Shown: positions 26,129-34,202 of the stretch, in pieces | Numbering within the stretch: the first letter of the stretch is position 1 | How the letters are laid out: every line of letters starts with the position of its first letter | Assembly: GCF_014192015.1 (NCBI RefSeq) | Contig: NZ_JACHXJ010000007.1 | Coordinates: 1 to 64,000, forward strand | Origin: Paenibacillus rhizosphaerae | Lineage (GTDB): Bacteria > Bacillota > Bacilli > Paenibacillales > Paenibacillaceae | DNA length: 64,000 bases | Direction: 5' to 3' | The notes under the pieces: generated by a model | What the model saw: only the letters and a program-made list of their open reading frames with translations | The model's database searches: none | What the model was told of the DNA's origin: nothing | Program-made: the position numbers and the translations under genes

Positions 26129-27055
26129 ATGGCTAAAACGGATGCATTCGATCATACCGCAAGGATTGCCCGTTCCCGTGCCGACAAAGTGTTTGACCTA
26201 TGCAACTATACATTACTGTCCGTTATTCTGCTGATCGTCCTGTATCCTTTGTATTTCATCATCATTTCCTCGTTCAGCGAACCGACGGCCGTCAATTCCG
26301 GGAGCGTCAGCCTTTGGCCCAAAGGGTTTACGCTGGAAGGATACCGCATCATCCTGCAGAACCACGATGTATGGAGAGGTTACGCGAATACCATCCTTTA
26401 TACGGTGCTGGACGTCGCTCTAAGCTTAGCGATTATGATCCCGGGCGGCTACGCCCTTTCGCGTAAGGAGCTGGGCGGGCGGAATGCGTTCATGGTGCTG
26501 ATCGTATTTACGATGTTTTTCAGCGGGGGCATGATCCCGACCTATATGGTGGTCAAAAACTTGGGCATGGTCGACACGATCTGGGCGCTGTTTGTGCCCA
26601 CAGCCGCATCGGCGTATTACGTCATCGTGGTCCGGACGTTCTTCCAAAATACGCTGCCGGAGGAAATGCTGGAATCGGCCAAGGTTGACGGCTGCTCGAC
26701 CTTCCGCTTCTTCTTCCGCATGGTGATTCCGCTGTCGGCGCCCATCATCGCGGTCATGGCGCTGTTTACCGCGGTGTCCCAGTGGAACTCTTTTTTCAGC
26801 GCGCTGATTTATCTCCACGACGCGAATCTGTATCCTTTGCAATTAATCCTGCGCAGCATCCTGATTTCCAGCCAGATGTCGGCCCACGGCTCCGACGCCA
26901 TCGTCGACCCGGAATCGATCGTGGAGGCCCAGCGGTACGCGGAGCTCATCAAATATGCCCTCATTATGGTCGCCAGCGTCCCGGTGCTGGCACTCTATCC
27001 CTTCCTGCAGCGTTTCTTTGTCAAAGGGATGATGATCGGTTCGGTCAAAGGGTAA
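26129..27055 (+). CDS. ABC sugar permease 2, LplC/YtcP-type
   Basis: AGGAGGG precedes the ATG. The 308-residue protein has six helices, NAFMVLIVFTMFFSGGMIPTY, the EAA loop ESAKVDGCSTFRFFFRMVIP and the conserved end FVKGMMIGSVKG. It is the second half of the transporter channel. The operon ends at the nested hairpin at 27067-27147, facing the convergent LysR gene. Confidence 0.92.
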   Translation: MAKTDAFDHTARIARSRADKVFDLCNYTLLSVILLIVLYPLYFIIISSFSEPTAVNSGSVSLWPKGFTLEGYRIILQNHDVWRGYANTILYTVLDVALSLAIMIPGGYALSRKELGGRNAFMVLIVFTMFFSGGMIPTYMVVKNLGMVDTIWALFVPTAASAYYVIVVRTFFQNTLPEEMLESAKVDGCSTFRFFFRMVIPLSAPIIAVMALFTAVSQWNSFFSALIYLHDANLYPLQLILRSILISSQMSAHGSDAIVDPESIVEAQRYAELIKYALIMVASVPVLALYPFLQRFFVKGMMIGSVKG

Positions 27056-27066
27056 GAATAACAACG

Positions 27067-27147
27067 AACTGCCGCGAAAATTGAAGTGCACCTCCAATGG
27101 TTAGCTGAAGTCTAACCATTGGGGTACCGTTCAACCGCGGCAGTTTT
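27067..27147 (+). terminator. Two-tier nested hairpin terminator
   Basis: The outer stem AACTGCCGCG (27067-27076) pairs with CGCGGCAGTT (27136-27145), ending in TTTT. Inside it a separate perfect 11-bp stem CCAATGGTTAG (27094-27104) pairs with CTAACCATTGG (27112-27122). Confidence 0.75.
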
Positions 27148-27171
27148 ATGGTTGGAAGGGACTGAGCGCGA

Positions 27172-28104
27172 TCAAGAGCGGGTTCTAGCTCTCGAGCGCC
27201 GCTTGGGGGCTGGATTGCCTAACTCGTTATTTTCCACAAATTGCTGAAGAAGGGAAATAAACGCCCGGGCCGCGTGGCTTAGAAATTTATTCTTATTGTT
27301 AATGATAACGATTTGCCGGTATAAGGTAGGATTGACGATAGGGATTGCGGATATAGCAACGTCACGGTTCAGATCGATCAGTGATTTGGATAAGATGCTG
27401 ACGCCGGCACCCGATTTTACCAAATTGAAGATGGTACCGATGGAATTGGTTTCGACGAAAGGGGTCATCTGTTTGCCGGTCATGCGGCAGGTCGCATCCA
27501 CTAACTGGCGGCACTTGTGGTTCTCGGGAAGCAAGATCAACGGCAGCCGGTCTACTTCTGCAAAGCCAATCTCTTTTCGCTGGGCAAGCTCATGGCTGGA
27601 GGAGACGGTTAAATAAAACTGTTCGAAGTATAAAGGGATTTTGTTCAGCCGGTCATCGTCGACGGGCAGAATGGTCACGGCCGCATCGAGTTCATTATTC
27701 AGTACCTTTTCCGTAACGTTTCCGGATTCAACGATTTTGATCGTAACGTTCGGATATTTCAGGTTAAAATCGACCAGAAGCGAGGACACCAAATGATTTA
27801 ACTCTCCGGGGGGAGAGCCGATGGCGAGCGTTCCGCGATCTCCGCTTTGCAGTTCGTTCATTTGGTCTTTGGCGCTTTGGAGGGCATTGAAAATCACAGC
27901 TGTATGCGACTTCAGGATCCTTCCCGCTTCGGTCAGCGCGATTTTCTTCCCGATTCGGTCAAACAGAGGGGTGCCGATTTCGTCTTCAAGCGACTTGATC
28001 TGATGGCTCAGCGTAGGCTGGGTCACATTTAATTTATCTGCGGCCCGCGTAAAGTGAAGTTCTTCGCAAATCGCTTGGAAATATTCCAATTGCCGTATTT
28101 CCAT
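27172..28104 (-). CDS. LysR-family transcriptional regulator
   Basis: The start at 28104 follows GGGAGG; ten codons upstream are rejected. The 310-residue protein has the LysR winged helix (MEIRQLEYFQAICEELHFTRAADKLNVTQPTLSHQI) and a periplasmic-binding-like effector domain (about 90-295). The sequence is of the CynR/CysL-like branch. It diverges across 138 bp from an HD-domain gene resembling cyanamide hydratases, the probable target. A LysR T-N11-A type site would be expected between them, but I could not fix one with confidence. Confidence 0.88.
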   Translation of the reverse strand: MEIRQLEYFQAICEELHFTRAADKLNVTQPTLSHQIKSLEDEIGTPLFDRIGKKIALTEAGRILKSHTAVIFNALQSAKDQMNELQSGDRGTLAIGSPPGELNHLVSSLLVDFNLKYPNVTIKIVESGNVTEKVLNNELDAAVTILPVDDDRLNKIPLYFEQFYLTVSSSHELAQRKEIGFAEVDRLPLILLPENHKCRQLVDATCRMTGKQMTPFVETNSIGTIFNLVKSGAGVSILSKSLIDLNRDVAISAIPIVNPTLYRQIVIINNKNKFLSHAARAFISLLQQFVENNELGNPAPKRRSRARTRS

Positions 28105-28242
28105 GGTTCGTTTCCTCCCGATGTATAGAATCATGCGTTATATTTATCGTTATCATAGAAATCATAATATTGATCTATCATATACTGGATTTTACAATGA
28201 GGACATCAACAACACAATCCTTTTTTTGCGAGGTGTATGAAA

Positions 28243-28881
28243 ATGTCCTTATCCATCGGTCATGTAAAAATCCCGGACAGCGCGTTAGCCAGACAGGCTG
28301 CCGAGCTGCTTCGGGATCATGGGGATGATTTGCTGTGGAACCATTCTCATCGGGTGTATCTGTTTGGTGCCGTACAGGGGGAGCAGGCCGGAATAACGTA
28401 TGATGCCGAGCTGCTGTATATTAGTGCTTTGTTTCATGACTTGGGATTAACCAAGCATTTCAGCAGTCCGGACAAACGGTTTGAGGTTGACGGGGCCAAT
28501 GCGGCAAGAAGCTTTTTGGAATCGCATCAGGTCCCGGAGGAGTCGATCCGGCGCGTCTGGGATGCCGTCGCCCTGCACACGACGATCGGCATTGCGCAGT
28601 ATAAGGAGCCAGAAGTTGCGCTGATTTATTCAGGTGTGGGTTATGATGTCATGGGAGAAAATTTTGATGAGATCACACCGGAGGTTCGTGAACAAATCGT
28701 AACGGCGTTCCCCCGGAACCAGTTTAAAAGCAAGATCCTGAATGCTTTTCTGGAAGGCTTTAAGCATAAGCCCGAAACGACATTCGGAAACATCAAATCG
28801 GATGTATGCGAGCTGCTTCTTCCAGGATACAAACGCCCGAACTTCTGTGACTTGGTTCTTCACTCGCATTGGGACGAGTAA
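28243..28881 (+). CDS. HD-domain hydrolase, cyanamide-hydratase-like
   Basis: I prefer ATG 28243, which is 7 bases after AGGTG; ATG 28237 is too close to it. The protein of about 212 residues has a metal-binding HD domain: WNHSHRVYLFGAVQG supplies the first His, LFHDLGLTKHF the HD pair, and VALHTTIGIAQY further ligands. The first-His context HSHRVYLFG is the one I recall in cyanamide hydratase (Ddi2/CAH), which turns cyanamide into urea. Other HD hydrolases cannot be excluded. Its divergent LysR neighbour would suit induction by a toxic small molecule. Confidence 0.72.
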   Translation: MSLSIGHVKIPDSALARQAAELLRDHGDDLLWNHSHRVYLFGAVQGEQAGITYDAELLYISALFHDLGLTKHFSSPDKRFEVDGANAARSFLESHQVPEESIRRVWDAVALHTTIGIAQYKEPEVALIYSGVGYDVMGENFDEITPEVREQIVTAFPRNQFKSKILNAFLEGFKHKPETTFGNIKSDVCELLLPGYKRPNFCDLVLHSHWDE

Positions 28882-28907
28882 GTGGATATATTGCCTTTCT
28901 GAAAATA

Positions 28908-28934
28908 AACCGATGCCTTGCGGCATCGGTTTTT
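28908..28934 (+). terminator. Terminator after the HD gene
   Basis: AACCGATGCC, TTGC, GGCATCGGTT and TTT: a perfect 10-bp stem. Confidence 0.85.
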
Positions 28935-29047
28935 CATGCATTAGCCTTTTCATTCGAATCAAAGATTAACGCCAACTACTCAGATTTTATTGCGTTTTAT
29001 GTATATATACTTCATTAGAATGGCGGGGAGGGATTCCAATCAAGAAG

Positions 29048-29431
29048 GTGCTCATTGGTGTATGCATCGTTACTTTGACGATTGTATCCGGATGCCTGAA
29101 TCATCCTTCCGTGATCCAATTTACTGGCGAAAGTAAAAACTGGTCTGCAAGCTATACGATTACCAAAATGAATCGTGAAGATCATATGAACCGGTTCCAG
29201 ATCCGGTACAAAGGGAAAGACCCGGCTAACGTGGGGAGAGTAAAATATAAATTCACCGGCACAACGAATAGTGGGAGCGGGGAACAAAAATTGTCAGGGA
29301 ACAGAGACATCGTTAGCGGATCCGGAGGCAATGGCGCTATTCCGCTGGAGGATTCAACCATTCAGGTTACCGTCGAGTGGAGGGGCCAAAAGGAAGAGAT
29401 GGAGCTTTCGACCGGAGCTTCCCGTAAATGA
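29048..29431 (+). CDS. Small lipoprotein with unusual start region
   Basis: The product (about 127 residues from GTG 29048) has a lipobox TIVSGC and a short beta-rich domain with no recognised family. The GTG lies 16 bases from the strong GGAGG (29027-29031). In-frame ATC at 29039 lies 7 bases from it, and would give the usual I/M-KK-hydrophobic lipoprotein start. So a non-canonical ATC start, or a mutated ATG, is suspected. A GC-rich stem (AGCCCCT/AGGGGCT, about 29434-29460) follows without a clear T run. Confidence 0.6.
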   Translation: MLIGVCIVTLTIVSGCLNHPSVIQFTGESKNWSASYTITKMNREDHMNRFQIRYKGKDPANVGRVKYKFTGTTNSGSGEQKLSGNRDIVSGSGGNGAIPLEDSTIQVTVEWRGQKEEMELSTGASRK

Positions 29432-29478
29432 TAAGCCCCTATCCACAAGGGACAGGGGCTGTTCCAGGGCCGAGCGTA

Positions 29479-29808
29479 TTAAATCTTCTTTCCTTTGCCG
29501 TGCAAAATTTTTATTTCGCCGTTCTCATATCCGACCGTGTAGCTCATCCGGTAACCTTGATAGACGGTGTCGCTCTTGCGCCGCTCCTCGGCCGTAATAT
29601 CAACGCTGACCAAAGCGCCGTCGTCCTCCTCTTCAAGCGTGGGGGAGCCAAGCATGATATAACCGGTATTCAGATATCCCGCCCGGAAATCCTCGTAACT
29701 GATCCCGCTCTGCCATTCGCTGCCCAGCAAGGAATACGCCGTGACGTAATCACCGTTATTCAGGCTTTGATAGAAGTAAGCGACAATGTCCCGCTCGTCC
29801 GCGACCAA
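29479..29808 (-). CDS. NTF2-like domain protein, probably 5'-truncated
   Basis: The 109 residues form one small alpha+beta domain (DERDIVAYFYQSLNNGDYVTAYSLL, then four strands) of the NTF2-like/DUF4829 kind. Relatives of this type are normally secreted or lipoproteins. Here the only start is a TTG at 29808 with no ribosome site. The frame stays open about 20 codons further, to a TGA, without a signal peptide or ATG. I suspect a remnant that lost its N terminus, but it could still be expressed from the TTG. Confidence 0.45.
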   Translation of the reverse strand: MVADERDIVAYFYQSLNNGDYVTAYSLLGSEWQSGISYEDFRAGYLNTGYIMLGSPTLEEEDDGALVSVDITAEERRKSDTVYQGYRMSYTVGYENGEIKILHGKGKKI

Positions 29809-30012
29809 TATGGATAGATGCGAGAAGAGGATTTTGATAGATTGGAGTCAGTCCATCTTTTACAGCTGCCGGGTCTCCGATTGTTTTGGTGAGCTGGAGA
29901 GGATAAAAGCAATTCGCAAGAAATGGCAACCCGGTGGGTGTGCTACGATGTTGAGGTTAGTAAATAAGTGGGCTGATAGATTCATTTGTGGAAAATTGGA
30001 GGTTCGATACCC

Positions 30013-30495
30013 GTGACCAATCATCCGAGTAACAAAAGAACTGACACTGCCTCGAGAACGATCAAAGCATCGCCGCAAACCATTTATAAGGCATTCGTGG
30101 ACCCTGAGGCTTTAGTAATATGGCTTCCTCCGGAGGGAATGAAAGGCCGGATTTTCGAGTTCAACCCCGTGGCGGGTGGAACCTACCGGATGGCGCTGAC
30201 TTATTTAGAGAATGACCGTACAACGCAAGGGAAGACCTCTGAGGATACAGACGTCGTCCAAGGAACGTTCCTGGAACTCGTCCCGGACGAGCGTATTGTT
30301 CAGGCGGTGGTATTTGGATCGGATGATCCCGATTTTGCCGGAGAGATGAAGATGACATGGACTTTAGTAGCCGACCCGAAAGGCACCGTGTCTACGATCG
30401 TTTGCGAAAACGTGCCCCCAGGGATCCGGAAAGAAGATCACGACGTTGGTTTAAGGTCCACCCTGGAGAACCTGGCATTATATACGGAAAATTAG
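30013..30495 (+). CDS. SRPBCC-family protein (AHSA1/START-like)
   Basis: The start is GTG 30013, 10 bases after TTGGAGG. The 160-residue protein shows the AHSA1 pattern: SRTIKASPQTIYKAFVDPEAL, WLPPEGM, then VVQGTFLELVPDERIVQAV and a C-terminal helix GLRSTLENLALY. The fold makes a deep hydrophobic pocket that binds lipid or aromatic ligands; many members in Firmicutes are uncharacterised. It lies just upstream of a hydrolase gene cluster on the same strand. Confidence 0.82.
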   Translation: MTNHPSNKRTDTASRTIKASPQTIYKAFVDPEALVIWLPPEGMKGRIFEFNPVAGGTYRMALTYLENDRTTQGKTSEDTDVVQGTFLELVPDERIVQAVVFGSDDPDFAGEMKMTWTLVADPKGTVSTIVCENVPPGIRKEDHDVGLRSTLENLALYTEN

Positions 30496-30629
30496 ATTGA
30501 TGAGTTGAACTCGTTAAATTTGGATTGTTAATAATAAAAAATCCATAAAAGATCGTGTATTTGTCGATTATGGTTAGCCTGGTTCGTTGTAATGATAGAG
30601 GACAAAATGAAGCAAGGAGGCTTTGCCTT

Positions 30630-31427
30630 ATGAGTATAGTGACTTCGAAAGACGGCACGAGCATTGCTTACGACAAGCTTGGAAGCGGCCCACCGCTCCT
30701 GCTGGTCGATGGCGCGCTGTGCAGTCGGGGGAATGGCCCGAGCAGTGCCTTGGCTGCTGCATTACAGCAGGATTTTACCGTGTATACCTATGACCGTAGA
30801 GGGCGTGGCGATAGTGGAAATCATACGATTTATGGAGTTGATCGCGAAATTGAGGACCTTTCTGCTGTGATTGATGAAGCAGGAGGGGATGTATTTGTAT
30901 ACGGCGTATCCTCGGGAGCAGCGCTTGCCCTTGAAGCGGCAAACAAACTTTCGTCGATAAAAAAACTGGTGTTATACGAAGCGCCTTTTGTTACGGACGA
31001 CAGTCGTGAAGCTGTTCCGGATGGATATGCAGCACAAATGGACGAACTGATTAGAGCCAATCGCCGGGGCGCAGCAGTCAAGCTGTTTATGAGAAAAGGA
31101 GTCGGACTGCCTGCCCTGGTCGTGGCCTTGATGCCGATGATGCCTGCCTGGTCCAAGCTTAAGTCGGTCGCCCATACGCTTCCTTATGACACCGTACTGA
31201 CGATCGGGCAGCAGAAAGGGCGTAAGGAGACGCTGAAACGATGGTCGAGTGTCTCTGTCCCCACGCTTGTTGCCGTTGGCGGCAAGAGCCCGGAATGGAT
31301 GCGCAATTCCATGAAGGAGCTCGCACAGGTTTTGCCGAATGCAACCCATCAAGTGCTTCCCGGTCAAACGCATATCGTGAAACCGGCCGCTTTGATGCCT
31401 GTATTGGTCGACTACTTGAAGGGATGA
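30630..31427 (+). CDS. Alpha/beta-hydrolase
   Basis: The ATG at 30630 follows AAGGAGG by 9 bases; 25 codons upstream are rejected. The 265-residue protein has an oxyanion motif in LLLVDGALCSRG, YDRRGRGDSG, the nucleophile elbow YGVSSGAAL (GxSxG), and a late His in LPGQTHIV. It is a soluble esterase or epoxide/haloalkane-hydrolase-like enzyme of unknown substrate. The YdeI-like gene starts 32 bp downstream and the methyltransferase follows, so the three may form one transcript. Confidence 0.85.
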   Translation: MSIVTSKDGTSIAYDKLGSGPPLLLVDGALCSRGNGPSSALAAALQQDFTVYTYDRRGRGDSGNHTIYGVDREIEDLSAVIDEAGGDVFVYGVSSGAALALEAANKLSSIKKLVLYEAPFVTDDSREAVPDGYAAQMDELIRANRRGAAVKLFMRKGVGLPALVVALMPMMPAWSKLKSVAHTLPYDTVLTIGQQKGRKETLKRWSSVSVPTLVAVGGKSPEWMRNSMKELAQVLPNATHQVLPGQTHIVKPAALMPVLVDYLKG

Positions 31428-31459
31428 AAAATTCAAAATCATATAGAGGAGGTCGCGAT

Positions 31460-31915
31460 ATGGTAACATTTACTGCCGACTTGCAGCTGCACGGAAAAAC
31501 CGCAACAGGAATTGAGGTGCCAGAGGAAGTAGTCAGAAGCTTGGGCTCTGGAAAAAAGCCTGCGGTTCGTGTTACGATTCAGGGATACGTGTTCCGGACC
31601 ACGATTGGAGTAATGGGCGGGCGATTCTTGATTCCGGTCAGCACGGAGCATCGAAAGAAAGCGATGGTTGCCGCCGGCGACAAACTGGAGGTTCAGTTGG
31701 AGCTGGATACGGAACCGCGTGAACTTGTCGTGCCGGACGATTTCTTGTCGGTATTGTCGCATAACGGGATGGCTAAGTCTGCTTTTGAGAGCATGTCTTA
31801 CAGTAATCGACGGCGCCTTGTTTTGGGCATTGAGGATGCCAAGACACCGGAAACCAGACAGCGGCGAATAGAGAAAGCTTTAAACGAGTTAAATGATTCC
31901 CAAAGTAAAAAGTGA
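31460..31915 (+). CDS. DUF1905 + YdeI/OmpD-associated domain protein
   Basis: AGGAGG lies 7 bases before ATG 31460; a longer in-frame reading overlaps the hydrolase and is rejected. In 151 residues there is a DUF1905 beta-barrel (VTFTADLQLHGKTATGIEVPEEVV, VRVTIQGYVFRTTI) and a C-terminal YdeI-type helix pair (FESMSYSNRRRLVLGIEDAKTPETRQRRIEKAL). YdeI-type proteins have been linked to bacteriocin or peptide tolerance, but the biochemical role is unknown. It overlaps a GTG in front of the next gene by one base. Confidence 0.8.
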   Translation: MVTFTADLQLHGKTATGIEVPEEVVRSLGSGKKPAVRVTIQGYVFRTTIGVMGGRFLIPVSTEHRKKAMVAAGDKLEVQLELDTEPRELVVPDDFLSVLSHNGMAKSAFESMSYSNRRRLVLGIEDAKTPETRQRRIEKALNELNDSQSKK

Positions 31916-31941
31916 CACAAGAAGCGTATAAGGAGGCAATC

Positions 31942-32745
31942 ATGCACTCTCGACACGATTATTTGGAATTGCGCCAAACCTTTGAGCAGGCGGCAGACCT
32001 GTACCAGCAGGCGCGGCCGGAATACCCGGAAGCATTGCTGGACGATTTGGTCCAGGCGGCTCATTTGCAGCCGGGGGATCGTCTGCTGGAAATCGGTTGT
32101 GCAACAGGAAAGGCAACCCTCCCGTTAGCTCAACGTGGATTCAACATGACATGCGTGGAGCTTGGAGCGGATCTTGCCGAAGCTGCCCGCCGCAACCTTG
32201 CCGGAATGGATGCCGAAATGATAACGGGGAGCTTCGAAGAGTGGCAGCCTGAGGCGGAGAAAAGGTTCGATTTGGTATTTGCCGCCACCGCTTGGAACTG
32301 GATTGATCCGAAGGTTCGGTATTCCAAGGCATGGCAGGTCCTTCGTCCCGGCGGACATTTGGCTTTTTGGAACGCCACTCACGTTTTTCCGGACGACGGG
32401 GATCTGTTCTTCCGTGAAATCCAAGACGTATACGATGAACTGGGTGAGGGCAAACCGAAAGACACCGACTGGCCAAGGCCGGGGGAACTGCAGGAGCAGC
32501 GGGAAGAGATCGGGAAAAGCGGCCTGTTTGAGGTCGTTCATGTTCATCATTTCGACTGGGAGCGCATCTATCATGCGGAAGAGTACATTAACCTTCTGAA
32601 AACGTTCTCCGGCCACATTCTTATGGAGGAATGGAAGCGTGAAAAGCTCTTCAGCGAAATCCGGGTTCGCCTGAACAGCCGTCCGGACTCGTCGGTCCGC
32701 CGCCATTGGGGCGCTGTTCTTCATGTCGCCCGGCGTTTAGACTGA
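31942..32745 (+). CDS. Class I SAM-dependent methyltransferase
   Basis: The ATG at 31942 follows AAGGAGG by 5 bases; a GTG at 31912 lacks a ribosome site. The 267-residue protein has the SAM-binding motif LLEIGCATGKATLPLA (about 50), an acidic residue in CVELGAD, and FDLVFAATAWNWID. These make a Methyltransf_11/25-type fold. The substrate is unknown. The gene ends at a strong terminator. Confidence 0.86.
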   Translation: MHSRHDYLELRQTFEQAADLYQQARPEYPEALLDDLVQAAHLQPGDRLLEIGCATGKATLPLAQRGFNMTCVELGADLAEAARRNLAGMDAEMITGSFEEWQPEAEKRFDLVFAATAWNWIDPKVRYSKAWQVLRPGGHLAFWNATHVFPDDGDLFFREIQDVYDELGEGKPKDTDWPRPGELQEQREEIGKSGLFEVVHVHHFDWERIYHAEEYINLLKTFSGHILMEEWKREKLFSEIRVRLNSRPDSSVRRHWGAVLHVARRLD

Positions 32746-32784
32746 AAGGGAAGATAAGCTAACGGCGAAATCATTTAAATGAAA

Positions 32785-32836
32785 AAGCTCCGATCGGAAA
32801 CTGGGATCAACAGGCCAATCGGAGCTTCTTGTTTTT
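32785..32836 (+). terminator. Terminator after the methyltransferase gene
   Basis: AAGCTCCGAT (32785-32794) pairs with ATCGGAGCTT (32818-32827); a TTGTTTTT tail follows. Confidence 0.75.
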
Positions 32837-32870
32837 AGGATGATTTTTCTGAATCACAGGCTGTATGGTT

Positions 32871-33002
32871 TTAATCCGGATTCTCAATGATCTCGTAATA
32901 ATTGTTTATTTTGTAATCCATAATCCTTTGCGTTTCCAGCAGTCGATCAATCTCGTTCTGAATTTTATTTTTATGTTCCATGAGAATGGAGAGTCTTTGA
33001 GG
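32871..33002 (-). pseudogene. MerR-family regulator, C-terminal fragment only
   Basis: Reading leftward from about 33002 to the stop at 32871-32873 gives QRLSILMEHKNKIQNEI, then DRLLETQRIMDYKINNYYE and a short tail. This is the antiparallel coiled-coil end typical of MerR regulators. The DNA-binding half is missing and an in-frame TAA stands just upstream. It is fused, in another frame, to the VOC fragment at 33003-33099, so a deletion joined two decaying genes. Confidence 0.7.
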
Positions 33003-33099
33003 CTTTTAACTCCATGCCGAGGACTTTGCCGTAAAACGCAGCACTTTCATCAATGCTGTTTACCACAACGCCTACATGTTCCAGCTTTTGAATACCCAT
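33003..33099 (-). pseudogene. VOC/glyoxalase-family protein, N-terminal fragment only
   Basis: From ATG 33099 leftward the product reads MGIQKLEHVGVVVNSIDESA, then AFYGKVLGMELKA, the first beta-alpha-beta module of a VOC metalloenzyme with its leading His. The family reading ends near 33003; the frame runs on into unrelated sequence to a TAA at 32971. Nothing of the other modules remains. Confidence 0.7.
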
Positions 33100-33205
33100 G
33101 ATTTATCGCGCCCCCAGAAAGTAAAGTTTACTTGCTGAGGATCATGATATAACTTGGAGTATGCTCCAAGTCAACAATGGTTCTGGAGAATATATCCCAC
33201 CGTGA

Positions 33206-33415
33206 AAGATTGGCTTTCTTTCCGTGAACGAAAGTATACATAAATGGCCCGGGATGAGAAGCATCGAGCACAATGATGAGTATATTTTCATTTTCCTGAA
33301 TCAGACGATGGCGCATTTTATCCCGAAAAGGGCTTTTAAGAGCTCCGAAACCGCTGCTGTTTTCTTGAAAGAGGCGCAATCCAAGTGGGAAAGGGAATCC
33401 GAACAAACTGCGTAA
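33206..33415 (+). pseudogene. YcxB-like protein, C-terminal fragment
   Basis: An in-frame TGA at 33203 precedes this open stretch, whose only start (GTG 33224) lacks a ribosome site. IEHNDEYIFIFLNQ and AHFIPKRAFKSSETAAVFL match the C-terminal YcxB-like domain as I know it (YIF...IPKRAF...F). Full members carry two membrane helices before this, absent here. The remnant has no clear function. Confidence 0.5.
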
Positions 33416-33435
33416 TAAAAAAATGAAGAGATTTA

Positions 33436-34074
33436 TCAACGCGTTAACAAGGCAAAGGCTGCTCCTGGCGCTTGAAGCTGCTTTTCGCTGATGACGCAGG
33501 CAATCATCATGGATTCCTGCAGGCGGCTTCGGCTGATATCCCCCAGATCAATAACCGTTGACCAACCGAGGTCTTTCAACAGAGTCCTGACCTGCTCTTT
33601 GGACTTCAGGTTGTTCCCGGACATCAACATGACCGGTGAGCCTTCGCTAAAATGCGGGTGAGCCATGATTTGATCGCTGACGGTATTGAGTGTTTTAACG
33701 ACAAAACTGTCAGGCAGCAGCTGTTGGACGATTTCCCCTGCAGATGTTTCGTTATGGAGCAAACGTGGCCCGCCGTCAAAGTATACGGCATTGCTGACGT
33801 CGATGACGGTTTTATGTTTTAAATAGGCAGGGTCGATGGTTTCCAGCACGTCTTCTAAACCGCCCCAGGGAAGCGCCAGAATCATCGTCTCTCCAAACCG
33901 GGCGGCTTCGTCAAAAGCGACCATTCCGACCGAACGACCGGTCTCCTTTGTCCAAGATGCGTGTTTCGGATGATCAGGCTCCCGGCTGCTCACGACAACG
34001 CGGTGGCCCGACATTGCTAATCCTTTACTTAACGCTTTACCTACATTTCCGGATCCCAAAATTCCGATTTTCAT
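33436..34074 (-). CDS. NADP-dependent F420-type oxidoreductase family protein
   Basis: GGGGAGG precedes ATG 34074 by 6 bases. The 212-residue protein starts with the Rossmann motif MKIGILGSGNVGKALSKGLA and VVVSSREPDH, whose Ser-Arg suits NADP. It continues with ILALPWGGLEDVL and VIDVSNAVYFDGG, as in F420-dependent NADP reductases and related NADPH-binding reductases (PF03807). In a low-GC Firmicute F420 itself is doubtful; the partner may be a quinone or flavin. It diverges from an HxlR regulator, its likely controller. Confidence 0.83.
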   Translation of the reverse strand: MKIGILGSGNVGKALSKGLAMSGHRVVVSSREPDHPKHASWTKETGRSVGMVAFDEAARFGETMILALPWGGLEDVLETIDPAYLKHKTVIDVSNAVYFDGGPRLLHNETSAGEIVQQLLPDSFVVKTLNTVSDQIMAHPHFSEGSPVMLMSGNNLKSKEQVRTLLKDLGWSTVIDLGDISRSRLQESMMIACVISEKQLQAPGAAFALLTR

Positions 34075-34202
34075 GTCGATCCTCCCCCTCACGAGCCATT
34101 ATAGGCTCGGTCAATGCCGGGAACAATAAGGCACTTTTTTGTATCCAGACATGAGCGGCAGCATGGTGTATACTGTTACGAAAAAAAGCGGGAGGGAATC
34201 CA

